From assembly GCA_947624975.1 (NCBI GenBank), contig CANQMP010000005.1, forward strand, positions 1 through 64,000: a stretch of 64,000 bases of DNA. Direction: 5' to 3'. The translations under genes were made by a program, and so were the position numbers. The notes under the pieces were generated by a model. The model made no database searches. It was not told where the DNA came from and saw only the letters and a list, made by a program, of their open reading frames with translations. The DNA comes from Candidatus Gastranaerophilales bacterium. Lineage in GTDB: Bacteria; Cyanobacteriota; Vampirovibrionia; Gastranaerophilales; Gastranaerophilaceae. This document shows positions 26,669 through 34,607 of the stretch, in pieces; position 1 is the first letter of the stretch, and each line of letters opens with the position of its first letter.

Positions 26669-26715
26669 TCCTTTAGGTCAATTTTTTTTGCGTTTTGCGG
26701 TGGTTAAATTTTTGT

Positions 26716-27273
26716 ATGAAGAAATTAATTTTAATGATTTTGGCATTGTTTTGTTCGCAAATTACGACATACAGCGAGCAAATCCATTTTGATAACGAAG
26801 TTTATGAATTGAAATTCAGTGCAATAGCACCAAACACCGGCGGTTACGGTAACGAATATTACAAAAATTCCGAAAACGTTGCCGATTGGACAAAAATGGT
26901 CGGGGTTTATTATTATCCGAACGAAAATAACCCCGTTAAATACGCTCAAAATTTTGATACAACCGTTGAAAACACTGATAACAGCGTACTTTTAAAACTT
27001 ATTGAAAATAAAAAAAGCGATAAAGCCGTTATAAGTTTTCTTGTTAACGGGTGCGAAAACTCAAAAAAGTTCTTTGAATACGATGTTTATAAATTTGAAA
27101 AACATCCGACAAAAGGCATGGTTGTTTCAAAATACGCTTCAAAACACTATTTTACCGATGAATCGGAAATCACTGCGATAGCTCAAGATATAAAAGAAAA
27201 TAATGATAAATACCTTGAAATGTTGATTATGTCGCCTGTACCGTCCGTTATTGAAAAAGATATAAATTATTAA
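26716..27273 (+). CDS. secreted protein of unknown function
   Basis: 185 residues from the ATG at 26716, which gives a signal peptide (KK, then LILMILALF and a cut near YSE); the longer frame from 26695 would put extra residues before it. The mature part reads EQIHFDNEVYELKFS and is beta-rich, with one cysteine. No known family. It lies 47 bases after trmD. Possibly a periplasmic protein. Confidence 0.7.
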   Translation: MKKLILMILALFCSQITTYSEQIHFDNEVYELKFSAIAPNTGGYGNEYYKNSENVADWTKMVGVYYYPNENNPVKYAQNFDTTVENTDNSVLLKLIENKKSDKAVISFLVNGCENSKKFFEYDVYKFEKHPTKGMVVSKYASKHYFTDESEITAIAQDIKENNDKYLEMLIMSPVPSVIEKDINY

Positions 27274-27278
27274 GTTAT

Positions 27279-27307
27279 TTGACAGTATAAGTTATATCTT
27301 ATATTAT
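27279..27307 (+). promoter_or_regulatory. consensus promoter of radical SAM gene, leaderless type
   Basis: Perfect -35 TTGACA (27279-27284), 17-base spacer, TATTAT (27302-27307), six bases before the ATG at 27314. Transcription would begin at the start codon. Confidence 0.65.
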
Positions 27308-27313
27308 ATTATA

Positions 27314-28111
27314 ATGGTAGTTGAAAGAATAACTGAAATAAAAAATTATTTAACAAAATCAAAACTCAAGGAAGCAAATTACGTTGTTAATCCGTATTCG
27401 GGATGTCCGTGTAAATGTTTGTATTGTTATGCTTCTTATATGGTGAATTTTACGAGGCACCATGAAACATGGGGAAATTTTATCGACGTAAAATATACCC
27501 CCAAAAAGATTAACATATCTAAAATAAGAGATAAAGCAGTTTTTTTCGGAAATGTAACGGAACCGTATAACGAGTTTGAAGAAAAATATCGTGCAAGCCG
27601 TAAATTGCTTGAACAGCTTTCACTTTCCGGTGCTTATATTTCATTATTTACTAAATCCGATATGGTTGTTCAAGATTTGGAATTGCTCAAAACATTTGAG
27701 CATTTGAAAGTGGTAATGTCAATTTGTACACTTGATGAAAATTTAAAAAGTAAATTAGAGTTAAATACCTCCTCTATAGCATCAAGAATTGAGGCTTTGC
27801 GGGAGTTGAAGAAAAACGGGATTAAAACTGTTGTTTTCATTTCGCCGATATTTCCTTTTATAACGGATTATCAGGGAATAATCGAAGAAACAAGAGATTT
27901 TGTTGATGAATATTGGTTCGATCAGCTTGTTTTAAGATACAATTTTAAAAAACCTGTTTTGAATTTTATCTGCGAGAATTTCCCTATTTATAGCGAAGTT
28001 TACGAAAAAATTTACACGGAAAAGTCTTTTGATTATTTTGCGGAATTGTCGCAGGAAATTGACAGTTATTGCATTGATAACGGTTTAAACTTCAAAAACT
28101 TTATTAAATAG
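27314..28111 (+). CDS. SPL-like radical SAM protein
   Basis: 265-residue radical SAM protein of the spore-photoproduct-lyase-like group. The iron-sulfur motif CPCKCLYC (CxxxCxxC spacing) lies near residues 34-41 in NPYSGCPCKCLYCYA; the strand FFGNVTEPYNEFEEK and the downstream FTKSDMV fit the barrel. It presumably makes a 5'-deoxyadenosyl radical; the substrate is unknown and the family is found in many non-spore formers, so DNA repair is only one possibility. Start codon lies directly below a strong promoter. It overlaps the convergent asparaginase gene by eight bases. Confidence 0.85.
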   Translation: MVVERITEIKNYLTKSKLKEANYVVNPYSGCPCKCLYCYASYMVNFTRHHETWGNFIDVKYTPKKINISKIRDKAVFFGNVTEPYNEFEEKYRASRKLLEQLSLSGAYISLFTKSDMVVQDLELLKTFEHLKVVMSICTLDENLKSKLELNTSSIASRIEALRELKKNGIKTVVFISPIFPFITDYQGIIEETRDFVDEYWFDQLVLRYNFKKPVLNFICENFPIYSEVYEKIYTEKSFDYFAELSQEIDSYCIDNGLNFKNFIK

Positions 28112-29039
28112 TTACTTCAATTTCTCCGACAACGTCGCCGTGAAGGGTTTTTATGGAAGTATCCGCTTCTATATCCGCCCAGTGAAGATTTTTGAGCACT
28201 TTTAATGTTACGAGTTCTCTGGCTTTCATATCAGCGTCGGCAATTTTAACTACAAAAGCTTCTTCCGTTAACGTATTAACAACTATACATAAACCGCCTG
28301 CACCTACTTTGGCGATAATACCGTCGGAATTTTCCATAATTTTTGTATCGGTACGGTTTTCACCGCCTATAATGTACGGCTCATGCAAAAATGCGTTTTT
28401 GATTTTTTCATACTGCCTGAACAGGTTCAAATAACCTTGCAGCATATTGGATAAAGGCATTGACATAATCGGTACGCCGCATCCGTCTTTGGTTTCGGGG
28501 TATTTTTTCGTAACATTACACAGAGAATTTATTTTTTCTCTTATTGCGATTTGGAGCGGATGTTCGAGGTTATCGTAAGTTTCCGTATCCCAGCCGTTTA
28601 TTTTGCATAATCCGAGCATCATGATATGTTTGCCCGAACAGTTGTTGTGCAGAACATTTACCTTTCTGTTTGAAAGGTCTAATTTTTTCTGTTCCGTTTG
28701 AGAAAGCGGTCTGTGTAAACCGCATTTCAGATAACTCTCGTCAATTCCTATTTTGTTCATAAGGTCATGTGCAATTTCTCTGTGAATATCTTCACCGGCA
28801 TGCGAGGCACAGCAAAGCGCGATTTCTTTGTCGGTCATGTCATAGATTTTGTCCATTTCGTAATCTATGATAAGGCTTGCTTGTAAGGGTTTTGCACACG
28901 AACGAAGATAGAATGGATTCTTTTTCGTGTTTCCGCAAAAATCAAAAGAACGATTTTTATTCGCACGGACTATGTATCCGAAATGTTCCTGTTCGATAAC
29001 TCCGTTTCTGACATATTTAACAAGTAATTCAGCATTCAT
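28104..29039 (-). CDS. asparaginase II-like protein
   Basis: 311 residues, member of the bacterial asparaginase II family (the rhizobial-type, unrelated to E. coli AnsB). Landmarks are YLRSCAKPLQASL with the SxxK-like pair, CASHAGEDIHRE, NNCSGKHIMML and DGCGVPIMSMPL. Members hydrolyse L-asparagine to aspartate and ammonia; no signal peptide, so cytosolic. Its ATG overlaps the stop of the upstream gene (29036) by four bases, so both are coupled. Confidence 0.9.
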   Translation of the reverse strand: MNAELLVKYVRNGVIEQEHFGYIVRANKNRSFDFCGNTKKNPFYLRSCAKPLQASLIIDYEMDKIYDMTDKEIALCCASHAGEDIHREIAHDLMNKIGIDESYLKCGLHRPLSQTEQKKLDLSNRKVNVLHNNCSGKHIMMLGLCKINGWDTETYDNLEHPLQIAIREKINSLCNVTKKYPETKDGCGVPIMSMPLSNMLQGYLNLFRQYEKIKNAFLHEPYIIGGENRTDTKIMENSDGIIAKVGAGGLCIVVNTLTEEAFVVKIADADMKARELVTLKVLKNLHWADIEADTSIKTLHGDVVGEIEVTI

Positions 29040-29758
29040 TTTTTCACCATAGTTAATAATTGTTCCAACTGTTTTCTTAATTTTTTATTTTCATTTGCAA
29101 GGTTTTCAATCTTGTTTTCATATTCGCTTTTTTTATCGGGAAAAATTTCTTCTGTTTCAGGAATTTTGTTATAGTCAATGATAAAACGTTTTTTAGCCTC
29201 CTCTTTCACGACAAAAAGTGCTTTCAACGCCTTTTCGGGAACGAATTCATGTGCAATAAGAATTTGTCCGATTTTCTTATCGGGATTTTTTTCATTTTCA
29301 TAAATTGCCGTTTTGAGCTGTTCTTCGGAGATTTTACCGCACTGAAGCAGATATTCTCCGACTCTGTATTTTCCCGCAAGATATGCGGCTTCAGCCTCAA
29401 TTTGTTTATCAGGCTTTTCTATAAGGTTTTGTTCAAGACAAAATTCAAAATACTTTGCTGTTTCTTCAAGCGAATAGAAAGAATTCACGGTTATGTCGAT
29501 GATAGAATACCCGTCTTTGCAGTTTTGTAAAAACTTGTAAATATTGGTATCAAATCCGTTTTTTCTGTCTTGAAGCTCGTTTTGTCCCGAAAAAGTCAAA
29601 ATCGGCATGTATCCCGCAAATATTTTGTCGGGAGATGTTCTAACAAAATCTTCGCAAAGATTTTCTCTCATCTCGACGGATAAGCGGATATAAAGAATTT
29701 GCTTTACCCACAAAGGTATATTGATAATCTTTTTCAGGAATAAGTCAAATATATTCAA
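29036..29758 (-). CDS. unknown protein with GspE-N-like domain
   Basis: 240 residues. Residues about 145-215 (AGKYRVGEYLLQCGKISEEQ, then KIGQILIAHEFVPEKAL) match the pattern of the MshEN/GspE N-terminal domain, which in other proteins binds cyclic di-GMP or docks secretion ATPases. The last 30 residues form a coiled coil (NKIENLANENKKLRKQLEQL-like heptads). The start is a TTG five bases after AGAGG. It is translationally coupled to the asparaginase gene. No ATPase domain is present, so it is not a secretion motor. Confidence 0.65.
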   Translation of the reverse strand: MNIFDLFLKKIINIPLWVKQILYIRLSVEMRENLCEDFVRTSPDKIFAGYMPILTFSGQNELQDRKNGFDTNIYKFLQNCKDGYSIIDITVNSFYSLEETAKYFEFCLEQNLIEKPDKQIEAEAAYLAGKYRVGEYLLQCGKISEEQLKTAIYENEKNPDKKIGQILIAHEFVPEKALKALFVVKEEAKKRFIIDYNKIPETEEIFPDKKSEYENKIENLANENKKLRKQLEQLLTMVKK

Positions 29759-29896
29759 ATCAACCTCTTTAACTTTGATTATACAATAAACTTTTATTAA
29801 TTCAAGAAATTACCCGAAAAGAGAATTTTTTCTCCTGCTTTTTACTATTGATTTATAATAAATTAAATAGTATTATAAGTTTGGAGAAGTAAAGAG

Positions 29897-31075
29897 ATGA
29901 AGAAAAAGATTTTTATTACGGTTTTATCCGTTATCGGAATTATTACTACAGTTAAACTCGCAATGATTTATTACAATGCGAATTTTAATCCTTATGCGTT
30001 ATCAAGTTTTTGTTCCGTGAACGATTTTATAGACTGTGACGGTATTGCAAAAACTTCGGAAGCCCAGTTTTTCGGTATTCCTCTTGCATATTGGGGAATG
30101 TTTTTGTATTTCTTTATATTGTTAATGCTCTGTGTTGACAAATTAAAAAATATAAAATTCCTTAAATTTTTTGAAGTGTTTAAAAATCCGATGGATTATA
30201 TTGCATCTTTAGGATTAATTTCGTTTATAATTTCGATGAGCTTGCTTTGCATAAGCTTGTTTGAAATAAAGAAACTCTGTATTTTGTGTGCGTTTACGTA
30301 TCTGCTTAATCTGTTAATCGGTTGTATTGCGGTTGATTTTAAAAACGGCGGGTTTGTAAAATCCTTCAAACAGAGTTTTACGGATTTTGTCGATGCCGTA
30401 AAAATTAAAAAATATTTAATCGCATTTATTGCCGTAGCGGTTGCTGCTTGTGCATTTTTGACTTATACATCGGTTTCTTATAAATTTGCACCTCAGGTTA
30501 AAAAGCAAAAGGAAATCGATCAGTTCAGAGGTGAGAATAAATACAAGGTTCAAGGAAATGTTTTGGGTGATGAGGATGCTCAGGTAATTGTTTATGCTTA
30601 CTCCGATTACCAATGCCCGATTTGCCCCGTTCATAACAACATGATGCACAAACTTGCGAAAGATTTGAAAAATATTAAAATTGTTCACAAAAATCTTCCG
30701 CTTGACATGTCTTGCAACCCGTACTTGCAATCGCCGTTTCATTACGGTTCGTGTATAGATGCAAAATATGCCGTTGCGGCTGAAAAACAGGGCAAGTTCT
30801 GGGAAATGAACAACATGCTCTTTGAAAAGAAACCGCAAACAGAAGTTCAAATCCTTGATTTGATTCAAGATATGGGCCTTGATATTGAAAAGCTTAAAAA
30901 AGACGCAAACAGTGCGGAAACGGCTTTGAAAGTTAAAAACGATATTGATGACGCTTATAAAGCCAAAATTATCGGAACGCCATCAACTGTAATCGACGGA
31001 AAAATTTACGTCGGCTTGAAGTCATACGGAGAATATGTTGAATGTCTGAAGAAAGCCGGTGCGAAAAAAAGATAA
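29897..31075 (+). CDS. VKOR-thioredoxin fusion (disulfide-forming enzyme)
   Basis: 392-residue integral membrane protein making disulfides in the periplasm. The N-terminal VKOR domain has about five membrane helices, a loop cysteine pair (C39, C47) and the quinone-side CILC at 128-131. After a further helix (about 174-193) a DsbA-like thioredoxin domain follows with active site CPIC at 240-243 and GTPSTVIDG with its cis-proline. Electrons would pass from folding proteins to the thioredoxin domain, to VKOR and on to a quinone. Cyanobacteria carry similar fusions, though the domain order here is VKOR first. GGAGAAG precedes the ATG. queH overlaps its end by 34 bases. Confidence 0.92.
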   Translation: MKKKIFITVLSVIGIITTVKLAMIYYNANFNPYALSSFCSVNDFIDCDGIAKTSEAQFFGIPLAYWGMFLYFFILLMLCVDKLKNIKFLKFFEVFKNPMDYIASLGLISFIISMSLLCISLFEIKKLCILCAFTYLLNLLIGCIAVDFKNGGFVKSFKQSFTDFVDAVKIKKYLIAFIAVAVAACAFLTYTSVSYKFAPQVKKQKEIDQFRGENKYKVQGNVLGDEDAQVIVYAYSDYQCPICPVHNNMMHKLAKDLKNIKIVHKNLPLDMSCNPYLQSPFHYGSCIDAKYAVAAEKQGKFWEMNNMLFEKKPQTEVQILDLIQDMGLDIEKLKKDANSAETALKVKNDIDDAYKAKIIGTPSTVIDGKIYVGLKSYGEYVECLKKAGAKKR

Positions 31076-31605
31076 TTCTGCACAGTTGTTGCGCAATATG
31101 TTCGGGATACCCCATATCTTATTTGAAAGATTTGGGGTATCAGGTTTTGGTGTGTTTTTATAATCCCAATATTTATCCCGAAAGTGAATATCAAAAAAGA
31201 CTTGAGGCACAGCGGACTTTGTGTACGCATTTTGAGTGCGAAATTTTTGAATGTGATTATGAACCCGAAAAGTTTTACTCTGCGGCAAGCGGTCTTGAAA
31301 ACGAACCCGAAAAAGGCAAGCGATGCGAAAAATGCTTTGAACTTCGTCTTGAAAAAACTGCTCAGGTTGCTTTAGAGCGTGGAATTAAGGATTTCACGAC
31401 ATCAATAGTTATAAGTCCGCATAAAAACTTTGATTTGGTATCAAAAACAGGTCAAAATATCGCACGGAAATACGGTTTGAATTATCATGCCATAAATTTT
31501 CGCAAACAAGACGGCTTTTTAAAGACAAACAAAATCGCAAACGAACTTGGACTGTACAGACAAAACTATTGCGGATGTAAGTTTTCAATGAAATCATATA
31601 ATTGA
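31042..31605 (+). CDS. queH: epoxyqueuosine reductase QueH
   Basis: QueH (DUF208), 187 residues, the non-cobalamin enzyme that reduces epoxyqueuosine to queuosine in tRNA. The metal-cluster cysteines appear as LHSCCAIC near residues 13-20, RCEKC near 95, and NYCGC near the end; the DFTTSIVISPHKN stretch is typical. The start lies in the VKOR gene. The choice of QueH over QueG means the step is independent of B12. No other queuosine gene is in the window. Confidence 0.92.
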   Translation: MSEESRCEKKIILHSCCAICSGYPISYLKDLGYQVLVCFYNPNIYPESEYQKRLEAQRTLCTHFECEIFECDYEPEKFYSAASGLENEPEKGKRCEKCFELRLEKTAQVALERGIKDFTTSIVISPHKNFDLVSKTGQNIARKYGLNYHAINFRKQDGFLKTNKIANELGLYRQNYCGCKFSMKSYN

Positions 31606-31690
31606 ACTATGAATAATTTCCAAAATGTTGTATAATTTATCTGTAAGTTGATTTTTCATAAAATATAATTATAATAAAGAAGGGTAGAGT

Positions 31691-32611
31691 ATGAACAAGA
31701 AATTTATTATATCATTAGCTTTAATATTAATTACATCGTGTTGTGTTTATTCTGCGGAAACCGTTGACACTTCCGCACTTGATAAGGACACGATTTATTA
31801 CCCTAACGCAAATATAAAAAGCGCGGTAGCAAAATATAAAAAAGGAAATTATTCAGGATGTTTGCAGGAGTTATTCTCTTTGACGAAAAAACACCCTGAA
31901 AATGCCGAAGCTTATTATTATATGGCAATAATTTATACTCATTTGGATATGAAAACCGAAGCGATAGAGGCTTATGAAAAAGTTATTTCGCTTAAACCGA
32001 ATACAAGTCTTGCACAATACGCTACAAAAGGCAAAGATTGTTTAACGGGCGGCCCGACATGCGTTGCGGAAAAGGTTACTCCTGATAATGCGGACTCCTC
32101 TGCAAATAAAGTTCTGTCAGAAGAAGAAAAACTCGACAGATTTATTAACGCTCCATACGGAAACGGGCTTTCACCCGAGCTTGACAAAGAATTAAAACAA
32201 AAACAGCTTAACAATTTCCAAAAAACAATTAATCAAAAGAAAAATCTTGAAACGGATGATATTGAAAGACTGAAAAATTTTGATGAAAAATCGGATGCGG
32301 ATAATGAAACCGTAAAAATAGCACAGGTTTCGGATGAAGATGTTTTGCAGGCAGTTAAGACCTTGAAAGAGGCAGGTTTAAACGTTACCGTTCAGTCGCA
32401 AAATCCTTATGCTTACCAGTCTCCCGAAATGATGGAAATGAGCATGCTGCTTGGAAATACAAACAACAATAATAACGGCATGAACATTTTGCCGATGCTT
32501 ATGACAAAAGCTGAAAACGGTGAAAACATCGACCCGAGATTGATGCAGGCGGTCATGATGAATTCCATGCTCCCTGATTTTACTTTTAACAACGATAACA
32601 ACAGATATTAA
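31691..32611 (+). CDS. secreted TPR protein
   Basis: 306 residues. A signal peptide (residues 1-23, cut near YSAE; the CC before it could mark a lipoprotein but the box is not convincing) is followed by tetratricopeptide repeats around 35-110 (YKKGNYSGCLQEL, NAEAYYYMAIIYTHL, TEAIEAYEKVISLKP). The remainder is charged, then rich in N and M (GNTNNNNNGMNI). AGAAGGGTAGAG precedes the ATG. It probably scaffolds protein contacts in the periplasm. The next gene also encodes TPRs and starts six bases later. Confidence 0.8.
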   Translation: MNKKFIISLALILITSCCVYSAETVDTSALDKDTIYYPNANIKSAVAKYKKGNYSGCLQELFSLTKKHPENAEAYYYMAIIYTHLDMKTEAIEAYEKVISLKPNTSLAQYATKGKDCLTGGPTCVAEKVTPDNADSSANKVLSEEEKLDRFINAPYGNGLSPELDKELKQKQLNNFQKTINQKKNLETDDIERLKNFDEKSDADNETVKIAQVSDEDVLQAVKTLKEAGLNVTVQSQNPYAYQSPEMMEMSMLLGNTNNNNNGMNILPMLMTKAENGENIDPRLMQAVMMNSMLPDFTFNNDNNRY

Positions 32612-32616
32612 TTTTT

Positions 32617-33210
32617 ATGGTTTCAGATTACGAAAGTGCTAAAAAAAGTTTGCTGACGCTCCAAGATTTAAGCGTACGGCAATTTTTCGATCGGCATGGT
32701 TGTGTTCTTGAGTTGGCTTACTGCAAACTTCTTGATGATGATTTGGAAGGAGCAAAGGAACTTTTTGAGCTCAAAAAGGATGAAGATATCAGAGCTCATT
32801 GGGGAGCTATTTTGATTTCGCTTATAAAAAATGATATACGAGAATATCCTTCTTACTTTGAGTTGAGAAATTTTTTGGAAATAGATTTAGACATTCTCAT
32901 AAGTTATTACAAAGGCGATTATGTGGAAAATATTTTAAGATACGCAGATTTTTTGTTTAATATTAACCCCGAAGTTTATAAATTTATCGGCAGAGTTTTG
33001 TATAACAACGGTTTAGGAGAGCAGGCGCTGTTTTTTTTGAGGCGTGCAAAAGATTATTTTTACAACGACCCCGAACTGCATTACCTGCTTGCTTACGTTT
33101 ATTATGAAAAGGGAGATATTCAAAACGCTGTTCATTTTCTAAAAACCTGTTTAAAAGTTCTTCCGCAATATTTTCCCGCAAAAAATCTGCTCAAAAAAAT
33201 TCCAAATTGA
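32617..33210 (+). CDS. cytosolic TPR-like protein
   Basis: 197 residues with no signal peptide. The C-terminal half carries two TPR motifs (NGLGEQALFFLRRAKDYF and KGDIQNAVHFLKTCL). The N-terminal half is helical with leucine and acidic residues and could be degenerate repeats. It is placed six bases after the secreted TPR gene and may be cotranscribed with it. Function unknown; a protein-interaction role is the safe statement. Confidence 0.75.
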   Translation: MVSDYESAKKSLLTLQDLSVRQFFDRHGCVLELAYCKLLDDDLEGAKELFELKKDEDIRAHWGAILISLIKNDIREYPSYFELRNFLEIDLDILISYYKGDYVENILRYADFLFNINPEVYKFIGRVLYNNGLGEQALFFLRRAKDYFYNDPELHYLLAYVYYEKGDIQNAVHFLKTCLKVLPQYFPAKNLLKKIPN

Positions 33211-33256
33211 TAACAGTGTCGGTTTGTGCTACCATACTCTTATTAAGGAGAAAATT

Positions 33257-34306
33257 ATGATTATAATAATGGAGCCTAAGGCGACCGATATTCAAATAAA
33301 AAAAGTCATGGATTTTTTATCTGCGAACGGTTTTGAAACGAGATTTAATCGTGGCGAGGTTTACGCGGTCATTGACGCTATCGGAGATAAGACAACGGTT
33401 ACGCCGAACAGAATTTCGGCTTTTGATGGTGTCAGAGAGGTAAAAATTATAAGAGAGCCTTTCAGACTCGCTTCACGTGACAGAAAGCCCGACGATACGG
33501 TAATTGAGTTTTCAAACGGTGTTAAAATCGGCGGCGGGAATAAACCTGTTGTCATGGCAGGGCCTTGCTCTGTTGAGGATAATTACGACGGTCTTTTATC
33601 TGTTGCGGTTGCGGCAAAAGAGTGCGGATGCGAATTTTTAAGAGGCGGAGCGTTTAAACCGAGAACATCACCTTATGATTTTCAAGGATACGGTGAAAAA
33701 GCTTTAAAATCCTTGAGAAAAGCTGCGGATGAAACTGGTTTGTTAACTGTTTCGGAGATAATGGATGCGTCGGATATTGATATGATGTGTGATTATGTTG
33801 ACGTACTTCAAATCGGGGCAAGGAATGTTCAGAACTTCAAGTTATTGCATGCCGTCGGAAAATGTAACAAGCCTGTTATATTAAAACGCGGACTGGCAAG
33901 TACAATTCGGGAATTTTTGCTTGCGGCGGAGCATATTTTATATAACGGTAATTCAAAAGTAATACTGTGCGAACGCGGGATAAGAAGTTTTGACAGTGCT
34001 TTTACCAGAAATGTTATGGATATTGCATCAATACCGGTTATCAAGAAGTATTCACACTTGCCGATAATATTAGACCCGAGTCACGGAACGGGTGAGCGGT
34101 ATTTAATAGAGCCGATGGCGAAAGCGGGTTTGGTAGTCGGGGCGGACGGTGTAATGATAGAGGTTCACCATGATCCTGAAAACGCATTATCTGATGGCAA
34201 ACAGAGCTTACCGATACCGATGTTCAAAGATGTAATGAAAAGGGTAAACCGCTTATCGGGAAGACTTCATTACGAACGTAACTGCCTTTCTGCAAATGTG
34301 GATTAA
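33257..34306 (+). CDS. DAHP synthase, AroF/AroA(f)-type
   Basis: 3-deoxy-7-phosphoheptulonate synthase, 349 residues, first enzyme of the shikimate pathway. An N-terminal ferredoxin-like regulatory domain (about 1-75) precedes the TIM barrel with VMAGPCSVE, RGGAFKPRTSPYDFQG and DPSHGTG, the metal and PEP-binding segments of the class I-beta group. The ATG at 33257 is chosen because AGGAG lies six bases upstream. Feedback control by aromatic products through the N-domain is known in relatives. Dispersed repeats begin right after the stop. Confidence 0.93.
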   Translation: MIIIMEPKATDIQIKKVMDFLSANGFETRFNRGEVYAVIDAIGDKTTVTPNRISAFDGVREVKIIREPFRLASRDRKPDDTVIEFSNGVKIGGGNKPVVMAGPCSVEDNYDGLLSVAVAAKECGCEFLRGGAFKPRTSPYDFQGYGEKALKSLRKAADETGLLTVSEIMDASDIDMMCDYVDVLQIGARNVQNFKLLHAVGKCNKPVILKRGLASTIREFLLAAEHILYNGNSKVILCERGIRSFDSAFTRNVMDIASIPVIKKYSHLPIILDPSHGTGERYLIEPMAKAGLVVGADGVMIEVHHDPENALSDGKQSLPIPMFKDVMKRVNRLSGRLHYERNCLSANVD

Positions 34307-34308
34307 AT

Positions 34309-34505
34309 GTATCGGCACTTTGTGCAAAAAAAAATATAAATTCCCTCACCACTTGCACAAAAATCCCCCCCCCCTCGCCCCCTGCGGGAGAGGGAAGAAT
34401 TTCTTAGTGAACGCAGTGAACTTAGAAATTCGGGTGAGGGGTCAGGTTTCGCACGTAGTGCCTAAAAGAACCTTTCACTTTTCACCTCTCACTTTTCACT
34501 TTTTA
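34309..34505. repeat. dispersed intergenic repeat patch 5
   Basis: Fills most of the 301-base gap before prepilin 2. Bases 34328-34442 are close to the reverse complement of 18751-18856 but with a run of ten C (34365-34374) where that copy has eight G. GCACGTAGTGCC near 34450 and a TTTCACTTTTCACC tract near 34473-34502 follow. Confidence 0.85.
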
Positions 34506-34546
34506 TATTTTTGTTAAAATTTTTTAAGAAATTCCCATTCCCCCTC

Positions 34547-34574
34547 TTGCATTTTTTGAAAAATCGTTTATAAT
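34547..34574 (+). promoter_or_regulatory. promoter of poly-G prepilin 2
   Basis: TTGCAT (34547-34552), 16-base spacer and TATAAT (34569-34574), followed by the same GAGAATGTATAGAAAAA leader and AAAGGA site as in prepilin 1. One T fewer in the spacer than the other copy. Confidence 0.75.
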
Positions 34575-34607
34575 GAGAATGTATAGAAAAATAGAAAGGA
34601 AAAAACT

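Noticed and set aside
34309-34505. Possible CRISPR or tandem array in the repeat patches
   Set aside because: Units differ in length, orientation and spacing, and no cas genes are present; they are dispersed hairpin elements.
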